From: Cryoendolithus antarcticus | Taxonomy: Eukaryota; Ascomycota; Dothideomycetes; Cladosporiales; Cladosporiaceae | NCBI GenBank assembly: GCA_002077065.1 | Contig: NAJO01000017.1 | Span: 186,001-250,000, forward strand | Length of the DNA stretch: 64,000 nt | Direction: 5' to 3' | Position numbers and translations under genes: made by a program | The notes under the pieces: model-generated | The model's input: the letters and a program-made list of their open reading frames with translations, nothing else | What the model was told of the DNA's origin: nothing | The model's database searches: none | Part shown: positions 1 to 10,509 of the stretch, piece by piece | Layout: each line of letters opens with the position of its first letter | How positions within the stretch are numbered: position 1 is the first letter of the stretch

Positions 1-2675
1 AGCCCAGGACGAGTCAATGGCTGGTGGGTATGGGAGAGACGACAGAGCTGCTGAGCCCCGACGCTGCACCGGAGCCGAGCAAAGACGCAATTCGGTACCA
101 GCAGATCGCTACGCAAACGCAAGAGACTTCCGGCCGCATCAGAATGCCGCAGGGCGTCTCGATCATGCCAAGTCAGGGCGAGAACGAGGACGATGAGCCA
201 GAGCAGACCAAGGAACAGCTGGACGGTGCCTTTGCAGCACTCCTGAAGCGCCCTGCCGTCAACGACGAGGTGTCTGATGAGTCTGCTGAAGAGACGGAAA
301 GCGATGAAGGATCGGGAGGCGCCGGCAATGCGGGCAGGACAGGCTTCGCAAAACTTGTAGGCAATGGTCAAAAGTTTCGCGACGACCATGTTAGGCAGGC
401 GAACGTACAAAGCAGCGCTCTCACTTGCATGATGCCTCAAGTCTTCGTCAGCGACTCAGAATCCACTGACGGCACCGCAACTCCGGGATCAGTCCCTCCG
501 ACTTCTTCTCATGAGACGCCTGCGACGGTGGAGGAGCCCTTTCCCACCTACGAGCGCCGCTACGCCCAGGTAGATGGTATCGGACTGATGGGAGATGCTG
601 CGAACCAGGCCAAGTGGGAGCTGGAGAATGGTCGGCCTTCAGCCTCTGTCAGTACGAGCCGTCCGCTCAGGACAAGAGACCAGCTCATGTTGGCACGCCA
701 TGCCGATGCCGATCCCGAAAGGAGTTTGCGCGATGTGCCCGGGTCCTCAAGGCTCAAGCATCAAGACAGAGATGCGATTCGCAGAGCTGCGCAGCACACA
801 TCTAGTCTGACACCCGCCAGGTACGCAGATACCATGTTGGGTGGCGCTGAGCCCTGGGCAGGGAAGGCGGTGCCAGCCCAGCCTCAGACCCGTACAGGTC
901 ATCTCGTTGACACCAGCTATGCTGCTAACTTATTTCGTGCGGACCCTGAGCAGTTCCCTGCCCTAACGTGTCGGATCTCCCCATCCATGCGGCTACCAGT
1001 GAAGCAAGCGCACGAGCCACAGGCGTGGCAAGGGGACAGTGGGCAGCCTGGATACGCTCACGCAGAAGGCCTCCTAATCGACATTTTAGAGCCGACCGCC
1101 ACCAGCGAGAACATTTCCACTTCGACCGTGAAACTGCCTAAGCACAAAGCCTTGCCTCCGAAGATGTTGAAGATCGTAGATTGCGAACGTGGACCGCACA
1201 AGCGAACTGGTGATGATGATACGGTCATCGAGCGCCTACGACCTGACACATACGCGCCGCCGAAAGGGCGCTCCACCATGAAGCAAAAGGCACAGAACAA
1301 GGCGAAGAATGGCAAGGGGAGTAAGTCAAAGGCGAGCAAGCCAGTATCGAAGGGCAAAGCGATGCTGGAATTGCCCGATCCATTACCAATGCCGAAGGCA
1401 AGGAAAGTGCCGGAGCCTGTACCCTTGCAGGCAGCCTCCATGAAGCAAAAGGCCGAAATCTGTGATAGTGATCTTGATGACGAGCAGCAAGGGATCTTCA
1501 CCGAGCGAGTGTCGAAATTGCTTCTCTCACAAGACGTCGAAGCCGCACAAGCTCTCGTAGTGCAATTTGGCATCGTATTAACGCATTGGCAAAAGCCTGA
1601 GACTGTGAGGCAGGCCGTCGCAGTGGCCGATATGCAGCGTCAGCTCGACGACGACAACGATGTGACGGGCCCATACAATCGCCAAGCGCAAATCGGATTC
1701 ATGCCCCGTATGGCCATTGCTCAACAAGACATACAACATCTGTTGTCACTTCCTGGTATGCTCTCACGCCAGCACGATAGAGGCTCAAGGTCACTTGTGG
1801 ACGCCTGGTTTGCAGAAGCACCATGGGATCTCCGATGCGAGATCTTGTACGAGGTGGAAGTCATGAATATTGACGAAGTTCGATGGCTTATCATGGTTCG
1901 CAGGAATGAAGCTTGCAGTGTTGATGTCAGCCATATTCAGCAAGAGCCATCGGCGGTCTACGTGCATTATCCTCATTACGTTTGGGATGCTAGGATTCAG
2001 CCACAGCGCAACGGTGGTCTGACGCCAAATGAAGATTTCTTGGATGCTGCAAAGACCTTTGCACAGACGTTCAATACTCCCGGAGAGGCCATGGGATTAC
2101 CAGCCATCGAAGCTGACGTCCCGATCATTGGAGAGCTGCCAGCGTTCACGGTACAACGAGTCGTTACGAAGCGTCGCTTCTCGCAAGCCATACCGCTGAA
2201 GTCGCTGAACATGTCTACGGACATAGACCCAGATCCGCCCGTGGATCAGCAAATCCTAGCAACCTGGCATGTTGATCAATTATGGCACCTGATTTTCAGT
2301 ATCAACAAGGCTTCCGATGGAGAGGCCGGGTTGCTTGCCGTTGCCGGGACTGAAGCAGAGATGCTTGAACGTGGTCGTCTGTGGTGGGAGGCTTCGCTTG
2401 AGTTGAACGATGGCTTGCTCAAGATTGCGACGGAGCCAGACAGTGAGCGCCGGACGCAGACGCTACATGCACTGGAGCGTACACTCGGCGAAATCATAGG
2501 CGACTGCGGTCTTGACAATATCGGATTGGGCCAGTACTACAGCATGGATTTCGAGGAGCTGACCGAGATATTACAGCCGGCCGTGCCACCCAAGACCAAG
2601 GGACGCGCTCGGAAAGGGAAGAGCAAGATCAGGTCGGCTGTAGAGGACGACGCGGGCTACATCCCATTCTGGTGA
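1..2675 (+). CDS. Unknown protein, 5' end outside the window
   Basis: The frame is open to the left edge of the window. The first in-frame ATG is at 30, giving 881 residues, but no stop lies upstream of it, so the true start may be outside. The N-terminal half is low-complexity, with an acidic stretch around residues 55-95 and a Lys-rich basic stretch around residues 400-450 that could be a nuclear localisation signal (inference). The C-terminal half, from about residue 490, looks globular and alpha-helical, and the last 30 residues are again basic. I recognise no family. It is one long intronless frame with ordinary codon use, so I am confident it is a real gene but not of any function. Confidence 0.75.
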   Translation, partial: PRTSQWLVGMGETTELLSPDAAPEPSKDAIRYQQIATQTQETSGRIRMPQGVSIMPSQGENEDDEPEQTKEQLDGAFAALLKRPAVNDEVSDESAEETESDEGSGGAGNAGRTGFAKLVGNGQKFRDDHVRQANVQSSALTCMMPQVFVSDSESTDGTATPGSVPPTSSHETPATVEEPFPTYERRYAQVDGIGLMGDAANQAKWELENGRPSASVSTSRPLRTRDQLMLARHADADPERSLRDVPGSSRLKHQDRDAIRRAAQHTSSLTPARYADTMLGGAEPWAGKAVPAQPQTRTGHLVDTSYAANLFRADPEQFPALTCRISPSMRLPVKQAHEPQAWQGDSGQPGYAHAEGLLIDILEPTATSENISTSTVKLPKHKALPPKMLKIVDCERGPHKRTGDDDTVIERLRPDTYAPPKGRSTMKQKAQNKAKNGKGSKSKASKPVSKGKAMLELPDPLPMPKARKVPEPVPLQAASMKQKAEICDSDLDDEQQGIFTERVSKLLLSQDVEAAQALVVQFGIVLTHWQKPETVRQAVAVADMQRQLDDDNDVTGPYNRQAQIGFMPRMAIAQQDIQHLLSLPGMLSRQHDRGSRSLVDAWFAEAPWDLRCEILYEVEVMNIDEVRWLIMVRRNEACSVDVSHIQQEPSAVYVHYPHYVWDARIQPQRNGGLTPNEDFLDAAKTFAQTFNTPGEAMGLPAIEADVPIIGELPAFTVQRVVTKRRFSQAIPLKSLNMSTDIDPDPPVDQQILATWHVDQLWHLIFSINKASDGEAGLLAVAGTEAEMLERGRLWWEASLELNDGLLKIATEPDSERRTQTLHALERTLGEIIGDCGLDNIGLGQYYSMDFEELTEILQPAVPPKTKGRARKGKSKIRSAVEDDAGYIPFW

Positions 2676-3161
2676 GCTCGGCATACTTGCTGTACTATGC
2701 TGGAGACTGCATGGTGTCGACCTCGATCAGCTAGGTAGAGGGATGAACGACCCGATAGTGCCTGAATCAGTCAGATCGTATGGTGTCTTCTTGAGATCCA
2801 TCGATAGTGGATCAGCGATTGATTCCCGAGCTGGCGAACATGGGACGACCAGAATTGGCGGCTTCTTACTAGCCGATGTCCTTATCTACCAACTGCTCAT
2901 CTAGATGACTACATGCAGGTACAGGCCGACAATCTCCCCGTCGTGACCGCTGCAGCGATACCGTTATGTGTCAATGCCTATGTGAGGGTTAGCCAGGTAC
3001 CGATGGACTGATGCCCGATGCAGCCAGGGTTCAATGAAGCCGCCTGAAGTATTTGGTCTTGTAGAGCCACTCATGTAAGGATATACCAATCATCTCTTTA
3101 CCAGCACAATCGGAGTAGTACTCTTCTTGCTTTCAAAGCCCACACTTGTCTGTCACGCTGA
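2676..3161. other. Intergenic region upstream of the pseudogene
   Basis: I see no supportable gene. A short ATG reading starting near 3164 runs in the wrong frame for the deacetylase remnant that follows. It might be what is left of that gene's original start. Confidence 0.5.
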
Positions 3162-3197
3162 AGATGTCTGAGATATATATCATCCTCGTCCTGCCCT

Positions 3198-4384
3198 CGC
3201 AAGTTCAAGGGCTATGGAGAGAAAGGTCTTAAGGGTCTGAGGTGGTCAAAACAAGCGAAGATCGCAGTGTCATTCGTCATCAACTACGAAGAGGTAGATC
3301 GCCTTCGATATCACTTCTCCGCAACCACATTGACACCACGCAGGGTGGCGAGCGCTCAGTCTTTCTTGGCGATGGTGTTTCCGAGACGAACTTGAGAGAG
3401 TACCCAGCAGCGCCCGACATCGACGAGCGCAGCTACAGTGGCGAGTCGGAGTTCGAGTATGGTTCGAGAAGTGGATGGTGGAGGCTGTGCTAGTTGTTCA
3501 ACGACTATAAGATGAAGTCCACGCTATATGCTGTGGCGAAGGCTTGTGAAGAGCAGCCGGAGGTCGTCACGCGCTGCGTCGAAATGGGTCACGATGTGGC
3601 AAGCCATGCCGACCGCTGGAGAGACCATTCGAACCTCTCTGTCGAAGCAGAGAAGCAACATATCCGCGAAGGCATCACTAGCGTAAATAAGCTCTCCGAC
3701 TATGCCCCACACGGGTGGTACTATGGACGTCCCTCACCGCATTGTCGTGCTCTGATCCCCCAGGTGTGCGAGGCGGCTCAGGCGGCGAAGCAACCCTCTC
3801 GAAAGCCGCAGATCTCCTCCGCAACCACGGCGCCGAAGTCACCGAAATCTCACTCCCTACCGCCCTCGACGATCTCCCCAAATCGCACGCCACAGTCCTT
3901 CCCTCCGACGGACGCACCGCTTTCTTACCCGAGTACACTGTCGACAGATCGCAGATCTCCTCTCAACTCGTGGGTCACGTCGAAAACACAGAGAAGATCA
4001 CGCGGAAAGCGCAGCTGGAAGCTTTCGATAAGGTAGCTGCTGCGAGACCCGTCGTCAATGAGATCCTTGGGAAATATGTGGCGGTCATCACGCCGAGCGT
4101 GCCTGATTCCGCGCCCGAGGGGATTGGGGGTACAGGGAGTGCGGCGTTTTGTACCACGTGGACGGTAAGTACCTGTCCTATGCCGGTAAAGGGAGCGAGA
4201 GCTGACATTGACATAGGCACTACATACCCCTGTTGTGAACGTGCCAGGCTTCGCGGGTTGTCATGGCATGCCGATCGGCGCTTCATTGGTGGCTCCAAGA
4301 TACCATGACAGGCGTTTACTGGCTGTGAGTAAAAGTGTTGGACAGGTATCTGAGGCGGAAGGAGGGTGGAAGTCGTCCTTGTAG
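3198..4384 (+). pseudogene. Chimeric pseudogene: PuuE-type polysaccharide deacetylase/allantoinase fused to amidase C-terminus
   Basis: From 3198 the frame reads FKGYGEKGLKGLRW, then AKIAVSFVINYEE. A 50-nt intron (3294-3343, GTAGAT...CGCAG) follows, and the frame resumes with GGERSVFLGDG and later YGSRSGWWRLC. This is the typical opening of PuuE-type allantoinase/deacetylase proteins. An in-frame TAG at 3491-3493 interrupts it, after which the same frame continues through GHDVASHADRW to about 3775. No in-frame ATG exists between the upstream TGA at 3159 and 3198. At about 3755-3775 similarity moves to another frame that reads as an amidase-signature C-terminus (AADLLRNHGAEVTE). After a 52-nt intron (4165-4216) this continues with VNVPGFAGCHGMPIGASL and stops at 4382-4384. 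Missing start, nonsense codon and frame-shifted fusion all argue for a dead gene formed by an internal deletion. Confidence 0.8.
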
Positions 4385-4485
4385 TGAGATCAAACCTTAC
4401 TCATCGCCCTCGCCGCTTGACGTGACTTTTGCTGATTGGCTACTTTGAGCTCATCCTATCTCAGCTTCATTCAGCAGCCCGCCCT

Positions 4486-6114
4486 TTACACCTCCTCCCC
4501 ATCACCCTCCCCAATCCCCAAACCCTCCCTCTTGATCCTCAAATCCTCCTCCAAACTCGCCAGCTGCCGCCCCATCTTATCCCTCAAAAGCTGATTCTTC
4601 TGCGCCGCGATCCTCTGCTTCTGCAACTCCACTTCCTTCTCCAGGTCGTGAATCTCCTCCATCTGCTGCGCGCGCTCAGCAGCACGCGCGACAGCATCCT
4701 CATCATCGATAGACTCCTCGTCGGAAGAATATTCGTCGTCGTCATCGTCGCCGCTGGATTGAGCCGGAGTTTCGGCTGGGGAGTTGGCGTCGAGGGGCGT
4801 GGGAGCTGTGGTAGGTGTTTCGTTGCCATTGGGTGAGGTGACTGTGGATTGGAGTTGGTTGAAGGCGGCGGTGATGGCTTGAGGAGTCGCAACGGTCGTG
4901 ACTTCCTGGTCTGCGTCGAACAATCGGTCCATGTCTTCTTCGCCCATCTCCTCTTCCTCTTCGTACTGCTCTGTGTCTTCGGCATTGCCAGTCTCGATTG
5001 TAGACATGGCTTCACCTTCGGCGTCATCTTCGTCATCGTAGAGTTGACTGTCTTCTGGCTCTGCGGACCGCTCGAGTGACTCGCGGCTGATCATCTCGAA
5101 GCTCGTGGAGCCTCCGTCTGCGAGTGCTCTGTCATCGTCTGCGATGAGCTTGTTGACTTCTTCTTCCACGTTCGCCGTATCTCTGTAGCTCAGTCGCTTG
5201 CGGAACCGTCGTTTGCGAACCCAGTGCATGGGTGGCGTAAGACCGTGTGCGAACTGCATCGTCGTTGGATCAACTACACGCGCAGGCAGTGGCATGCTCT
5301 TAGCTTCGTGATCGTCGCTGCAACGACCGAGGACGAGCAGCATCTGGCTGAGATCCGACACCTTGTAGAACGCTTTCCTGTCCCAGCTCTTCATCGTCTC
5401 GACGATATTCGGGAGATCGACCATTGCCGCCGCGTACATCCTACCCTTGATAGTGATGACCGCGCGCCTGAAGTCGCGGTCTATGAACCTGATCATCGCG
5501 TCTGCGCCTCCGTCTGCTAGTGGTATGCCAATCTTCCGCTCGTTGATCGCATTGCGTAGGTAGTCGCAGTCTTCACCCGGCTGCATGCGTAAGACGAGAT
5601 GCTGCTCGATCGACGGATCCTTCTCCCTCTCGCTATCTTCACTGTCGTACGCGTTTCCTGGTATCCGCTCCGGCGCCTGACCCCGAACATGCAGTGACCT
5701 GAGTATCTGCTTTGGAGCTTGCGACACTTTCTTCTTTAAGCTAATCTTCGTCTTAGCGGGTACATGTGCTGCTGGAGGTGCTGCCTTGTGAGGCAGCTTG
5801 ATCAGGAGGGAAGGCTTTCGCTCGAGAGTCTCATTGGCGGGACGCTTTGGAGCGGGTGAGATGCTGTCGTCGTCCGCTTGGCGCTTCTTCGAGTCTGTAT
5901 CCCGGTCTTTGCGCGCATAGTTGCGCTTCTTCTTCGCGCCGTCAACGTTGCCCTGGTCGACTACTGGGTCATGAGAAGGCGCGGGAGACTGTGCCGGCCT
6001 TGAGAACTTCAACTTGAAGCCACCGCCGCTTGATGGTGTCGCCGTTGCAGGAGTAGAAGGCTGTCCACTCGCGCTGCCACTTCCACCGCCACCGATCTTG
6101 ATCTTGAGGCTCAT
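4486..6114 (-). CDS. TAF7: TFIID subunit TAF7
   Basis: A single exon encodes 542 residues. Residues about 165-330 match the TAFII55 N-terminal domain: it begins with HLVLRMQPGEDCDYL and contains RRAVITIKGRMYAAAMVDLP and IVETMKSWDRKAFYKVSDLS, the characteristic order of the family. A basic low-complexity N-terminus precedes it. A long acidic stretch (EQYEEEEEMGEEDMD) and a C-terminal coiled coil (about 475-535, Glu/Gln/Arg-rich heptads) follow. TAF7 is a nuclear TFIID component that binds TAF1 and helps control RNA polymerase II initiation. The ATG at 6114 opens with MSLKIKIGGG and is the first Met. Length is normal for filamentous fungi. Confidence 0.93.
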   Translation of the reverse strand: MSLKIKIGGGGSGSASGQPSTPATATPSSGGGFKLKFSRPAQSPAPSHDPVVDQGNVDGAKKKRNYARKDRDTDSKKRQADDDSISPAPKRPANETLERKPSLLIKLPHKAAPPAAHVPAKTKISLKKKVSQAPKQILRSLHVRGQAPERIPGNAYDSEDSEREKDPSIEQHLVLRMQPGEDCDYLRNAINERKIGIPLADGGADAMIRFIDRDFRRAVITIKGRMYAAAMVDLPNIVETMKSWDRKAFYKVSDLSQMLLVLGRCSDDHEAKSMPLPARVVDPTTMQFAHGLTPPMHWVRKRRFRKRLSYRDTANVEEEVNKLIADDDRALADGGSTSFEMISRESLERSAEPEDSQLYDDEDDAEGEAMSTIETGNAEDTEQYEEEEEMGEEDMDRLFDADQEVTTVATPQAITAAFNQLQSTVTSPNGNETPTTAPTPLDANSPAETPAQSSGDDDDDEYSSDEESIDDEDAVARAAERAQQMEEIHDLEKEVELQKQRIAAQKNQLLRDKMGRQLASLEEDLRIKREGLGIGEGDGEEV

Positions 6115-6498
6115 GATCGATGCTGTAGCGGAGGAGACTGGGGTGGTGGGTAGGTCAATGTGGTCTACCTAGTCAACTGCACCCGCGCTATCGATCGGTA
6201 GGATGGCAGTCGATAGTTCATGAGGAATGTAGAGGCGAAGTGAAGGAGTCATTCACGAAGAGACGCGACTATAGTGAATGCCCGTGGAAGTGACGGTCTG
6301 TGGGGGTGCTGTCACGGTCCTGGATCCCTGTCAGTAGTCAGCCAGACTGCCGCAAGTCTAATCACCAACATATGATCTCAAATGAAACTCAAGAATGATG
6401 CTGCACATGATCGAGTGGTGGTCATTTCTGGCTAGTGCTCTTGTTACATTGCTACATATACAGGTCACGGCGAACCAAAGCAGCGCTGGATCAGCGCG
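6115..6498. other. Intergenic region between TAF7 start and ankyrin gene end
   Basis: The TAF7 promoter and the 3' flank of the ankyrin gene lie here. I see no further gene. Confidence 0.5.
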
Positions 6499-7804
6499 TC
6501 AATCTCGTCGTGCCCGCCTCTTCCGCAAAGTCTCTACACACGCTTCGCTTCCTGCACCTGCGGCTATCTCGCTTGCTGTCTTCCAGTCCTGGTTCCTTGC
6601 CCCTCGATCTGCTCCGTATGCTAGTAACAGCTCCACTACTTCCACAAGCCCGCTCTGTGCGGCGTAATGCAATGATGTGCCGTCGTCGGCCATCCGCATA
6701 TTTGGGTTCGCGCCCACTTCTAGCAGCAGGTGCAGGATTGGCATAGACTCTTTGCGAAATGGCAGCATGGCCCAGTGAATTACGTTCGTGCCGATCATGG
6801 ACGTGATCCGCAAGTCAGGGTTGTAAGATAGAAGTAGCCGTACGATCTCTTCCGATGCATACCGTGCCGCGTACATGATCGGTGTAGACTTGTAAGTGTT
6901 TTGTTGGTTGATATCTGTACCTGCAGCGAGAAGGAAGTGCACCATCTCAATGTCGTCTGCCAGGCAGGCCTGGTGCAGCGGTGCGGAAGAAGAGTAGGCG
7001 ATGTCCGGACTGACGTGTGCACCATGTGCTATGAGCAGCTTGGCAGCTTCGAACTGACCGTGCGTGGCTGCTCCAGCAAGTGGCGAAAGGTGACCGTGCT
7101 TAGCTGGCTTGAAAGCTGTGTATAGCTCTCTGACCAACGTTGAAGCGTTGATGGGTGCGCCGAGGTAGAGGAGCAGCTCTATGTGGGCGATATCGCCGGC
7201 GCAAGAGGCGGCGTAGAGCTGCGATGCCAGCAGGTTGTGGTCCCTGTGGCTGCTCGCAGGTGGCGGGCTGCTGCCAAAGCTACATCGCATCGGACTCGAA
7301 GAGGACGATGTGGTAGGTGATGTGTGGCGGGACCGGGGGGCCGACGTGGTCGGTGATGTTGGAGGACTCCATCGCGATGTTGCTGCTTCGAATGATGGCG
7401 TGCTGGGTGAAACAGGTGAACGAGGACTTGCTGTAGGACTGCCGAAAGATATTGCGCTGTCGGTTGGGTTTCTGCATTCAGGTCAGGATTTGCTTACTGG
7501 ATGTTCCTGAACGAGACTCTACTGACCTCGAGTTTCTCTTTCTGTTCGCTTCGATCGTGTTCCGATCCCACGCAGCCATCGAGTCGAAGCCCATCTTGCT
7601 GACCAGACCTGCGCCGACGTAGCGACCGGACGTGTTGTCGATGTTATAGAAGATGGTGTAGTATCGGCAGGATCTGTTTGGCTGACCGAGCTGTATGTCT
7701 AGCCCAGCAAGCTGTACACAGCTGAGGTGCGGGTACTCAGCAGCAAGATTGCCACGAGCCAGTGGTATCACAGCAGCACCAATGCTGTCAAATAGTTGAG
7801 ACAC
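6499..7804 (-). CDS. Ankyrin-repeat protein
   Basis: There are two exons: 7804-7527 and 7471-6499. The intron 7472-7526 is 55 nt (GTCAGT...TGCAG). Phases agree and give 416 residues. Exon 1 encodes an N-terminal domain that I do not recognise. The start of exon 2 is a Ser/Thr/Pro-rich linker. From about residue 160 there are about seven ankyrin repeats (for example SSAPLHQACLADDIEMVHFL and DGTSLHYAAQSGLVEVVELL), ending near the C-terminus. Ankyrin repeats bind proteins, so a scaffolding role is likely, but no catalytic domain is visible to suggest a process. The start is the first ATG of exon 1. Starting inside exon 2 at 7290 would lose the linker. Confidence 0.8.
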
Positions 7805-9141
7805 GAGAGACGATAGCGAGCGAGACGGACGAGTGGGGAACTTGCGGTTGTTGTAGTCGAGAGACTACAATTACTCATCTCACCGGGCCTCACCTAGAGC
7901 ATATGTCGTGAAAGGTCAACACCTGCTCTGCAGTCACGACACCGACAAGGAAGTACTAAAGCATGTAGCATGAGAACGCCGCGAGGCTGTATCGCGTGTG
8001 AGTCGACAGGCACAAGCAGACTCCGATAGGCTTCACCGGCTATGAGATGACAGGCATGGCGTGAGATTGTGCCAGCGAGCCAGGGCGTAGCGTGGTAGAA
8101 GAATGCAGAGCTTGCGAAGGTGGTGGCTCCCCACGAACCCCTGTTCCGCCTTTTCGGGAGGTGGAGGCTGACTGGAGAGCTCTTTCTGGTGTGGGAAGTG
8201 CGGTGTGCTCTCATAGGGCTGAGCTGCTGCGCCGCAAGATAGTGGGGCGGGAACTGGGCAGATGGACCGGTCAACGTGGGGCGGGATGCTGCATGAGGGC
8301 GTGACGATATTGTGCGAGAATTTGCGACTTCGGATGAGGCGCGTCGCTGCGTGGGACTGCGACGGTAGCATCGGTGCTGTATCTGTCGTGGTGTGATAGT
8401 AGCGATGGCCAAGAGCCAATGAACGACTCCCGTGCTTGCTCCGGGTGCCGAAAGTGTAAATCCTACGGGTTGCGTTACATGGTTTAGAGCAGAATGAGCC
8501 TTCCACACTTGACGACATCGACAATTGCGGAACTGAGAACGGACGACTTGCAGGGCTTCGCACATTGTTCATATCGCTTTCGTTTAGAGACGAGAGCGTT
8601 ACTGCGTAGGCATCGCTATCATTCTCACACGCCAGCATCGTGCCACGGTAGCAGCCACGGGTGACATGGCATGGTCGGAGTGACCGGAAGGTATACATCG
8701 AACATGATGACTCCGATCAGTCGACACCTCTTCCCAGATCGGATCTTTGCTGTCAGGCCAGACTGTAACAACGGACGATGCATTTCGCTACACATCTTAC
8801 AGCGCCGTCGCCTATTGCGCTGGAAAGCTACCAACGGCTTGATGCTTTTCTTCATGTTCGAGCAGTTCCAGTGGTCGAAATCGGACTTCTAGACGACGTC
8901 GACTATCTGGACCGGTGACTGCAAAAGCTGCTTCGCAGCACTTGGAGCAATTATGCGATGCTTCGTTCGATGCGATCATGACACGGGGCTGACACTTCAG
9001 CCCTCCGCGTCTACAGAGGTCTGATCCGCGGCTTGGGCTGTGGTTTGCTCGGTCGGCATACTCAATCGCTGTACCACCCAATTTGGAAGCCATTGTTTGT
9101 TCCAATTTTTCATATCTCACAACTCCCCACCACGCACTATC
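7805..9141. other. Long gene-poor stretch
   Basis: Several overlapping minus-strand open frames of about 220 codons occur (7894-8698), plus one of 102 codons (8812-9120). None shows a recognisable motif, and their amino-acid composition (Arg, Ser, His, Cys rich) looks non-coding. I support no gene here. Confidence 0.45.
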
Positions 9142-9624
9142 TCAAAATCTCCCGCAAGACAGACGACTCCTCTCCCCGTCCTTGATCCTCGCATCAGCTC
9201 TGACCGTCCAATTCGCCGCTGGCGTCAGCCAAGTTACCTGTACTGCACACGTCAACAAGGTTTCGCCCTTGTCCGGCGGACATTGCGTCTCAGCCTCGTC
9301 TTCGACATCTAGCCACGTGCAAAAGTTCCAGGTATCGTCCTCTGGCGGAAACTCAGCGCTGATATTAGCGATGACTCTTATCGAAGCACCGGGAGCGATG
9401 TCTTGCTTCATGGTGCCGTTGAGCATGACTTGCACTCGATTCTCCCTTGATTTGGTCAGTGCACGCATAGCTTTCACTGACTTGAGGAAATCTCACATCT
9501 CTGGCGGATCAGGAATTAGAGTCACCCACATCACATCGTATGTGTCATCGGTCTGGTTGGCGGCGTTACAATGACGAAAGGGCGAGTTCCCTGGTATTGC
9601 ACCCGGATGGGACGACAGATGTGG
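9142..9624 (-). CDS. Small secreted ML-domain (NPC2-like lipid-binding) protein, first exon unresolved
   Basis: Two exons are clear: 9624-9497 and 9445-9142, with a 51-nt intron at 9446-9496. They read IPGNSPFRHCNAANQ, then VMWVTLIPDPPE, then VQVMLNGTMKQDIAPGASI. After that come Cys motifs FCTWL, TQCPPDKGE and SCGRF. This is the order of the ML (MD-2/NPC2) fold of fungal phosphatidylglycerol/phosphatidylinositol transfer proteins, which bind lipid in the vacuole or secretory lumen. The exon at 9624 follows a TAG that forms a CTGTAG acceptor, so at least one more exon with a signal peptide is expected. A candidate ATG lies near 9717, but I cannot join it in phase. The gene may be intact with an unusual first exon, or it may be decaying. 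Confidence 0.65.
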
Positions 9625-9719
9625 CTACAGAGCTATCTGCTCACTCGAAGGCGTTGTGTTCGAAAGACTGTTAGTATGAAGGATCGTGATTGCGGCTGCA
9701 TACCAAGCGAGCGCCATGT

Positions 9720-10509
9720 TACTACTAAGCTTGCAGTAGAGGTGCTGGTGCAGCGTTATACGAGTGTAGCAGCTGCGCTCCTCTCAATTTCGAGGGTGCT
9801 CTCAAGGGCTCCTATGACTACCGTTGCAGTAGTGACGTTGGATGATGTAGAACTTGTCAAAGACTCGCAGGTTAGGTCTTTGGAAGGATGATCATGAGTG
9901 TGTATGGTAATTCTCACTCACCCTGTGCGCTAGTCGATGCTGCTACGATTCACTCGATGGGTGCACGACAGGCTTCGGCTTTTTCGAGCGACGAAGCCGG
10001 TTTGAGAGCTCACGCAACAAGGTGGTATCGGCAGCGATGAAGTCGTACAATTATCCAATCCTGCTCGGGGTTGATCTACAGTGTTGAGTAGCGATCCTGT
10101 GTCATATGATGACCTGCCTGTGCCGCACATGAGCGCTTAGCTCGAGCCTTGCGGCGCTTATTCCCGTGCACATGCTCACGGTGGCGCACAAGAGACTATA
10201 ATCAATTCGGTTTGGCATGATTTGCACGACAGAGCGCAGAGCTGACGAAGAGCTTGTATCATAGTTCGATGGGTGAAGTAGTCTGTGTGACATGGTTCAG
10301 GAGGAGCTTGGCTGATAGCAGGGTCATCGGTTTGACAAGACAGTACTAGCTCAGAAACCCTTCTTACGCCACGCCAAGTGCGGAGTACTTTACTTCTCGT
10401 GCATTCTTAGTCCACTGGCTGATAACCATTGCCTGCATTCTCGACGTCGACTGGATCTGCCGTGCAGCTCGAGGAGTGTGGCGCGCCCAGATGCTGTAGT
10501 ATTGCAGCC
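9720..10509. other. Intergenic region
   Basis: This probably includes the missing first exon of the ML-domain gene near 9.7 kb and the 3' flank of MPO1. No other coding signal can be supported. Confidence 0.45.

Noticed and set aside
1058..1573. 171-codon minus-strand frame inside the first gene
   Set aside because: Antisense shadow of a long coding frame, with Cys/Ser/Phe-rich sequence unlike a protein.
5185..5260. tRNA-like fragment 'tgtagctcagtcgc'
   Set aside because: It lies in the TAF7 coding sequence and lacks the rest of a tRNA cloverleaf.
7894..8698. Two overlapping minus-strand frames of about 220 codons
   Set aside because: No motif or family likeness; composition looks non-coding and the two frames overlap each other.
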